11,266 nt of DNA from Cyanobacteriota bacterium (GTDB taxonomy: Bacteria; Cyanobacteriota; Cyanobacteriia; SKYG9), in assembly GCA_025054735.1 (NCBI GenBank), contig JANWZG010000079.1, forward strand, positions 1 to 11,266. The letters run 5' to 3'. Below, in pieces: positions 8,156 through 11,266 of this stretch (positions are counted from its first letter, which is position 1; each line of letters opens with the position of its first letter). A model generated the notes under the pieces. The model was not told the origin of the DNA and did no database searches. It saw only the letters and a program-made list of their open reading frames with translations. A program made the position numbers and the translations under genes.

Positions 8156-8158
8156 GGT
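8136..8158. repeat. Inverted repeat spanning the stop codon before the Nudix gene
   Basis: ACCCTAA and TTAGGGT form perfect 7-bp arms around a 9-nt loop. The right arm contains the TAG stop of the small membrane protein, and the Nudix start is 21 bp further on. A hairpin here could affect coupling between the two genes, or be chance. There is no T-tract, so it is not a standard terminator. Confidence 0.3.
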
Positions 8159-8179
8159 AATTAGAGCCTTAAAATCCCC

Positions 8180-8632
8180 ATGAGTACTGCACCAGAGTCT
8201 GCTATTCACCAAGTCGCGATCGCAATCTTGTATCGTGACGATCAATTCCTGATGCAATTACGTGATGATCCACCCCTTCCCATTGTTTTTGCAGGATGCT
8301 GGGGCCTGTTTGGAGGGCACATAGAAGCAGGAGAAACCCCTCTAGAAGCCGTGAAGCGAGAGCTAGCAGAAGAGATTGGCCATATTCCAAGCCAGCTCGT
8401 TGAGTTTGGTCGTTATCGAACCGAAACAGTGGTTCGCAACGTGTTTCAGGCTCCGCTCGAGGTCAGCTTGGATAAATTAGTTTTGGGAGAAGGCCAGGAA
8501 ATGGCACTGCTGACAGTAGCTGATATTCAGCGAGGAGAAGCCTACGCTAAGGTAATCTCAGCCATGAGGCCGATCGGCGCTCCCCATCGGAATATCTTGC
8601 TAGATTTTATTCACCAGCAAGGGTTGCTATAA
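8180..8632 (+). CDS. Nudix hydrolase
   Basis: This 150-residue cytosolic protein is a typical single-domain Nudix enzyme, which hydrolyses a nucleoside diphosphate linked to another group with Mg2+. The Nudix box GX5EX7REUXEEXGU is seen at residues 46-67: G46, E52, then RELAEEIG with metal-binding E61, E64 and E65. Only the last hydrophobic position differs (His after the final Gly). The preceding strand FAGCWGLFGG fits the fold. The substrate (oxidised dNTP, ADP-ribose, NADH, sugar nucleotide) cannot be told from the motif. ATG 8180 gives full domain length; an upstream Shine-Dalgarno is weak. A HIP1 site lies inside the gene at 8216-8223. It is the last gene of the + strand run before the oppositely oriented toxin-antitoxin pair. 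Confidence 0.93.
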   Translation: MSTAPESAIHQVAIAILYRDDQFLMQLRDDPPLPIVFAGCWGLFGGHIEAGETPLEAVKRELAEEIGHIPSQLVEFGRYRTETVVRNVFQAPLEVSLDKLVLGEGQEMALLTVADIQRGEAYAKVISAMRPIGAPHRNILLDFIHQQGLL

Positions 8633-8673
8633 CAGCCAGTCGCCTAACAACCAAGTTCACTGAATAGTAACCT

Positions 8674-8775
8674 TCACTTCTCGACCAATTCACCTAGGGT
8701 AATCTCGTGGTAACTTCGTACAATGACTGGTTGGCTGGCGTTATCAGAGATACAAAACTGTTCGTAAACCTTCAT
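8674..8775 (-). CDS. Possible 33-codon small ORF overlapping the mazF tail
   Basis: ATG at 8775 opens a 33-codon frame ending at TGA 8674-8676, overlapping the last 32 bp of the mazF remnant in another frame. A strong GGGAGGA lies 5 nt before the ATG. The product ends in the well-formed segment HEITLGELVEK, and codon use resembles the neighbours. However, the Shine-Dalgarno falls inside conserved MazF codons (REDVDEG), so it may be a coincidence. The ORF could be a genuine small protein, the remnant of a longer gene or chance. I do not recognise it. Confidence 0.25.
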   Translation of the reverse strand: MKVYEQFCISDNASQPVIVRSYHEITLGELVEK

Positions 8776-9082
8776 CAACATCCTCCCGTAAATGATCCGG
8801 TAACACACCAATGCGCTCGACCAAGAATGTTTTATCCACTGTGAAAAGCTGAGAAACATTTGCCACAGAATCCCTCGGTAAGCCGGATACCTCACGAGGC
8901 AATAACACATTGCGTGGCGCTTCCGCTAACTAGACATTTGAGGCGACAAAAACGACAACGACAGTACTGATACGACTTTGAGTGAACGTATCATCTTGAA
9001 TCACTAGGACAGGACAGCTATAGCCGGGTTCTGAACCCATTGGATTGGGTAAATTCGCCCACCAAATTTCTCCCCGATACAT
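8744..9082 (-). pseudogene. mazF: Decayed MazF/PemK-type toxin, amber at codon 51
   Basis: Read from ATG 9082 the frame gives MYRGEIWWANLPNPMGSEPG at the N-terminus, the standard start of a MazF/PemK endoribonuclease that cleaves mRNA. A TAG at codon 51 (plus-strand 8930-8932, CTA) then interrupts it. The same frame continues with LAEAPRNVLLPREVSGLPRD and ends DEGLRTVLYL-TGA, all recognisably MazF, so the full-length ancestor had 112 codons. Two further changes fall at residues I align from memory with the catalytic pair of Bacillus MazF (Arg25, Thr48). Where GYRRPVL is usual this copy has GYSCPVL, putting Cys23 at the Arg position, and the usual ITSN is VASN, putting Ala47 at the Thr position. 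The start overlaps the antitoxin stop as TAATG. The toxin is therefore probably dead three ways. Suppressed amber readthrough would still give a catalytically crippled protein. Confidence 0.88.
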
Positions 9083-9318
9083 TACCAATCCTCATAGGGC
9101 AAAGACATAGACTGCATCCTTGCCATTACCGGATCGAGTTCAGAAGACTCTCTAGAGTAAACTTGATTCAATTTGAGCAAGATTTGATCACGGCTGTACC
9201 TGTTCAAGTATGCCTGTAACGCCTTTGTATAAAGCTCACTACGTGACAATCCTAACCGCTGGGCAAGTGCTTCCGCCTGTTCAAACACTGAATCTGGAAG
9301 CGAAATCGCAGTTTTCAT
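9082..9318 (-). CDS. mazE: MazE-like ribbon-helix-helix antitoxin
   Basis: This 78-residue protein has an N-terminal ribbon-helix-helix DNA-binding fold (residues 1-45): the beta strand MKTAISLP, helix one (VFEQAEALAQRLG) and helix two beginning at SRSELY. The tail of about 35 residues, ending in SMSLPYEDW, would be the toxin-binding, likely disordered part. In this family the antitoxin binds the MazF toxin directly and, with or without it, represses the shared promoter. The frame is intact with no lesions, unlike the toxin. ATG 9318 is supported by AGGG at 9324-9327, 5 nt upstream. The stop overlaps the toxin start by one base (TAATG), the usual translational coupling of such pairs. With the toxin decayed, it may persist as a stand-alone regulator or as an anti-addiction factor against related toxins elsewhere in the genome (inference). 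Confidence 0.9.
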   Translation of the reverse strand: MKTAISLPDSVFEQAEALAQRLGLSRSELYTKALQAYLNRYSRDQILLKLNQVYSRESSELDPVMARMQSMSLPYEDW

Positions 9319-9347
9319 AATGACCCTAGCCGTAAGCTACACACCTT

Positions 9348-9367
9348 GGCTATACCTCGGTTATACC
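9348..9367. promoter_or_regulatory. Candidate mazEF operator/promoter: GGYTATACC direct repeat
   Basis: GGCTATACC and GGTTATACC occur as a near-perfect 9-bp direct repeat with an 11-bp period, about one helical turn, 30-49 bp upstream of the antitoxin start. On the minus strand these contain TATAAC and TATAGC, plausible -10 hexamers. Tandem half-sites at helical spacing over the promoter suit cooperative ribbon-helix-helix binding, so this may be the autoregulatory operator. No clear -35 was identified. Confidence 0.4.
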
Positions 9368-9432
9368 AGGATTGCCAGAACTAGTCCCCTGTACACCGCT
9401 CAAAGGGAAAGTTAGGACATGATTACAGTTGT

Positions 9433-9449
9433 AGTTTCCAGTGGGAACT
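9433..9449. repeat. Small hairpin in the divergent intergenic region
   Basis: AGTTTCC and GGGAACT can pair over 7 bp with a 3-nt loop (one G-U pair). It lies in the 244-bp gap between the divergent mazE and CCB-like genes. Apart from this and the candidate mazE operator, I see only a weak TAAGAT hexamer at 9525-9530 that might serve the CCB-like gene as a -10. Confidence 0.25.
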
Positions 9450-9562
9450 GAAGCCCTTACTACAAACGTTCTGACTAACCTACACAGTGCTACAGATGTT
9501 AGACGATGATTTTTCTGATTAGCGTAAGATCTTGATGCTTGAACTAAACGTGCCTGAAGTCA

Positions 9563-10207
9563 ATGCCTAGTAAAACGGATCCAAATCGTGTATTGCGACA
9601 GTTGCCGATCGTAGTGGGTTCTCTAGCAGGGACGTTGCTAGTCATCAATCGAGTTATGACCACAGAGTTGACCAGTTCCCAGTCTCGATCGGATGTCTTG
9701 GGGATCATTCTCAGTGCACTACTTGTGCTCACAGGGTTGCTTTGGCAACAGATTCAGCCCCGCCTCCCTGATGCGGTCTCCCTAGTGGGAGAAGAAGGGT
9801 TTGAATTGGCAGACGACTTGCCCGATGCTGTGCAGCGAGAACTAGCCTGGGCTTCCTACACACTTTTGACAAACACCGTCACTAAATCATTAGTGGTTTG
9901 GTATGACGGAAAGATCTTGCTCCGGCGTGGGATCTTAGCTCCTAAGGCAACCGTTACTCCTGGTGCTATTCTCCGGCGGGTATTGGAGAAGCAACAACCT
10001 GTCTATTTGGTGGATTTGAAGGTGTATCCTGGCCGAGTTGAGTTTGACTACTTGCCAGAAAATACTCAAGGTATCATTTGCCAACCTATTGACCAGCGAG
10101 GAGCGCTGATTTTGGCAGCGAATGCCCCTCGTAGTTACACGAAGCAAGATGAAAATTGGGTTGCCGCAATTGCCGCCAAGCTGGCAGATACCCTCAGTAG
10201 TGTCTAG
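9563..10207 (+). CDS. CCB2/CCB4-like cofactor assembly of complex C subunit B
   Basis: This 214-residue protein matches the cyanobacterial members of the CCB2/CCB4 family, which help attach the covalent haem c(i) (c') to cytochrome b6 on the stromal/cytoplasmic side of the thylakoid membrane. Two hydrophobic helices at about 14-30 and 45-61 form a membrane hairpin, followed by a soluble cytoplasmic domain of GAF-like character (about 75-212). Typical segments I recognise are the start of the soluble domain (VGEEGFELADDLP), SLVVWYDGKILLRRGI at 109-124, and GIICQPIDQRGALILAAN near 170-187. In plants CCB2 and CCB4 are paralogues; cyanobacteria usually have one such gene. ATG 9563 places the first helix directly at the N-terminus. 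It stands alone, divergent from the antitoxin gene and 62 bp before acetate kinase. Assignment is by recognition, not search. Confidence 0.85.
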   Translation: MPSKTDPNRVLRQLPIVVGSLAGTLLVINRVMTTELTSSQSRSDVLGIILSALLVLTGLLWQQIQPRLPDAVSLVGEEGFELADDLPDAVQRELAWASYTLLTNTVTKSLVVWYDGKILLRRGILAPKATVTPGAILRRVLEKQQPVYLVDLKVYPGRVEFDYLPENTQGIICQPIDQRGALILAANAPRSYTKQDENWVAAIAAKLADTLSSV

Positions 10208-10229
10208 TACATGCCGTGAAGAGGTTACT

Positions 10230-10244
10230 CCCTTACAATAAGGG
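10230..10244. terminator. Short hairpin CCCTTA-CAA-TAAGGG between two genes
   Basis: A perfect 6-bp stem with a 3-nt loop lies 23 bp after the CCB-like stop and 26 bp before ackA. The sequence after it, CGATTTCTAG, has only a short T-run, so termination would be weak at best. It could also act in the ackA leader as an operator or RNA element. Confidence 0.3.
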
Positions 10245-10269
10245 CGATTTCTAGCAATGGGTGGTTGCC

Positions 10270-11266
10270 ATGAAAATTTTGGTGTTGAATGCAGGATCCA
10301 GCAGCCAAAAAAGTTGCCTCTATGAGCTAGGAACAGACCTGCCAGATCATCCACCAGCACCCCTCTGGGAAGGAACGATCGACTGGACAGCATCCCCCGA
10401 TTATGGCCTGGTTAAAATTCGTGCCCAAGGACACAAACAGGAGCAGCACTTACCGATGTCCCAGCGTCAGCAGGCGATCGCCCATTTGCTACAAACTCTA
10501 CTCCACGGTGACACTGCCGTCCTAACCAGCCTTGAGGAGATTAACGTAGTGGGACATCGAGTTGTGCATGGTGGCCAGAGCTACAATCAACCAACGCTAA
10601 TTACCCCAGAGGTGACGGCTACAATCGCACAACTCATCCCCCTTGCGCCTAACCACAACCCTGCCCACTTGGAAGGTATCCACGCGATCGCCCAACTATT
10701 GCCCACTACACCCCAGATTGCTGTATTTGACACAGCCTTTCATACCAGCATTCCTGCTGCTGTTGCCCTTTATCCTATCCCCTACGAGTGGTCTGAGCAG
10801 GGAATTCGACGCTACGGCTTCCATGGCATTAGCCATCAATACTGTGCCCAACGGGCTGCCCAACTGCTGAATCGTCCCCTAGAATCTCTCCGGTTGGTCT
10901 CTTGTCACCTAGGCAATGGCTGTTCTCTAACTGCGGTGCAGGGTGGCCGAAGCATCAATACCAGCATGGGCTTCACACCCCTCGAAGGCTTGATGATGGG
11001 GACTCGCTGTGGATCCATTGACCCAGCCATTCCTCTCTATCTCATGCGTCAACATGGCCTCTCTGTAGATGAGGTGGATACTTTGCTTAATAAGGCATCG
11101 GGACTGAAGGGGGTTACTGGTGAATCAGGGGATTTACGATTAGTACTAGCAGGGGTAAGTCAGGGTAACCCTCGTGCCATCCTCGCGTTTGACATGTACA
11201 TCCAACGACTGGTGATGGGCATTGGAGCTATGGTCGCTAGCTTGGGCGGCATTGATGCCCTAGTCT
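10270..11266 (+). CDS. ackA: Acetate kinase, C-terminus cut off by the window end
   Basis: This is the first 332 codons of acetate kinase, which interconverts acetyl phosphate + ADP and acetate + ATP. In cyanobacteria it works with phosphotransacetylase in dark fermentation and acetate use. The family has about 400 residues, so roughly 70 are missing past the window edge. Motifs in order: the nucleotide/phosphate motif KILVLNAGSSS at 2-12, R97 in GHRVVHGG, D154 in FDTAFH, H186 in FHGISH, the HLGNGCSLTAV loop at 213-223, and R246 in MGTRCG. These match the catalytic Arg, Asp, His and Arg of the Methanosarcina enzyme. One small difference is SSSQKS where SSSLK is usual. The frame has no stop to the window edge. 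ATG 10270 is preceded by a weak GGGTGG. HIP1 sites lie inside at 10474-10481 and 10684-10691. Confidence 0.97.
   Translation, partial: MKILVLNAGSSSQKSCLYELGTDLPDHPPAPLWEGTIDWTASPDYGLVKIRAQGHKQEQHLPMSQRQQAIAHLLQTLLHGDTAVLTSLEEINVVGHRVVHGGQSYNQPTLITPEVTATIAQLIPLAPNHNPAHLEGIHAIAQLLPTTPQIAVFDTAFHTSIPAAVALYPIPYEWSEQGIRRYGFHGISHQYCAQRAAQLLNRPLESLRLVSCHLGNGCSLTAVQGGRSINTSMGFTPLEGLMMGTRCGSIDPAIPLYLMRQHGLSVDEVDTLLNKASGLKGVTGESGDLRLVLAGVSQGNPRAILAFDMYIQRLVMGIGAMVASLGGIDALV

Larger units (their letters stand above)
1464..10691. repeat. Nine dispersed HIP1 palindromes (GCGATCGC)
   Basis: Copies start at 1464, 4012, 4306, 4815, 5634, 8061, 8216, 10474 and 10684. Random expectation for an 8-mer in this window is about 0.2. 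Such density is characteristic of cyanobacterial chromosomes. Eight of the nine lie inside genes. None falls in the toxin-antitoxin locus (8744-9318). Confidence 0.9.

Noticed and set aside
8674..8910. A 78-codon minus-strand frame across the mazF region
   Set aside because: Most of it is the alternative frame of the MazF remnant, which explains the same bases far better. Only its last 33 codons, behind their own Shine-Dalgarno, are kept as a low-confidence call.
8930..8932. Programmed readthrough or recoding at the amber codon
   Set aside because: No recoding signal is seen, and the likely loss of both catalytic residues makes a preserved toxin function implausible. A pseudogene is simpler.
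9935..10393. A 152-codon minus-strand frame across the CCB-like gene and ackA start
   Set aside because: It is antisense to two well-supported genes and shows no family features. It is a shadow of their codon bias.
1..11266. CRISPR arrays, tRNA or rRNA genes, insertion sequences and phage genes
   Set aside because: I looked for regularly spaced repeats, cloverleaf-like segments, transposase motifs and terminal inverted repeats, and found none.

Overview
The window looks like chromosomal DNA from a cyanobacterium of moderate GC content. Three things support this. The palindrome GCGATCGC (HIP1, the highly iterated palindrome of many cyanobacterial genomes) occurs nine times in 11.3 kb, where about 0.2 copies would be expected by chance. 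A gene for a CCB2/CCB4-type cytochrome b6 haem c assembly factor is present, a family of oxygenic phototrophs. There is also a VKOR-thioredoxin fusion of the cyanobacterial type. Several starts lack a clear Shine-Dalgarno sequence, which is common in cyanobacteria. I cannot name a genus.

Layout. Positions 1-190 are upstream sequence with two small perfect inverted repeats. A Rad50/SbcC-like coiled-coil ATPase follows (191-2947), then a VKOR-thioredoxin disulfide-forming membrane enzyme (3045-3989), an SppA-type membrane protease (4086-5873) and a DMT/EamA-family transporter (5879-6832) only 5 bp behind it. A 243-bp gap with small palindromes leads to two unrecognised membrane proteins (7076-7789, 7826-8155) and a Nudix hydrolase (8180-8632), closely spaced on the + strand.

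The only minus-strand genes form a MazEF-type toxin-antitoxin locus (8744-9318). The ribbon-helix-helix antitoxin is intact. The MazF toxin has an in-frame amber stop at codon 51, and the two residues I align with the catalytic Arg and Thr of the family are Cys and Ala. It appears to be a decayed toxin beside a surviving antitoxin, with a direct repeat upstream that may be the autoregulatory operator. The + strand then resumes with the CCB2/CCB4-like gene (9563-10207) and acetate kinase (10270 to beyond the window end).

How the genes relate. Most are housekeeping genes with separate roles: DNA end processing, envelope disulfide formation, membrane proteolysis, transport, nucleotide clean-up, b6f maturation and acetate fermentation. 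I see no new multi-gene defence or biosynthetic system. The points most worth a second look are the triply damaged mazF, its possible operator, a 33-codon reading frame overlapping its tail behind a strong Shine-Dalgarno, the absence of a zinc-hook CxxC in the Rad50-like ATPase, and the two adjacent unrecognised membrane proteins.
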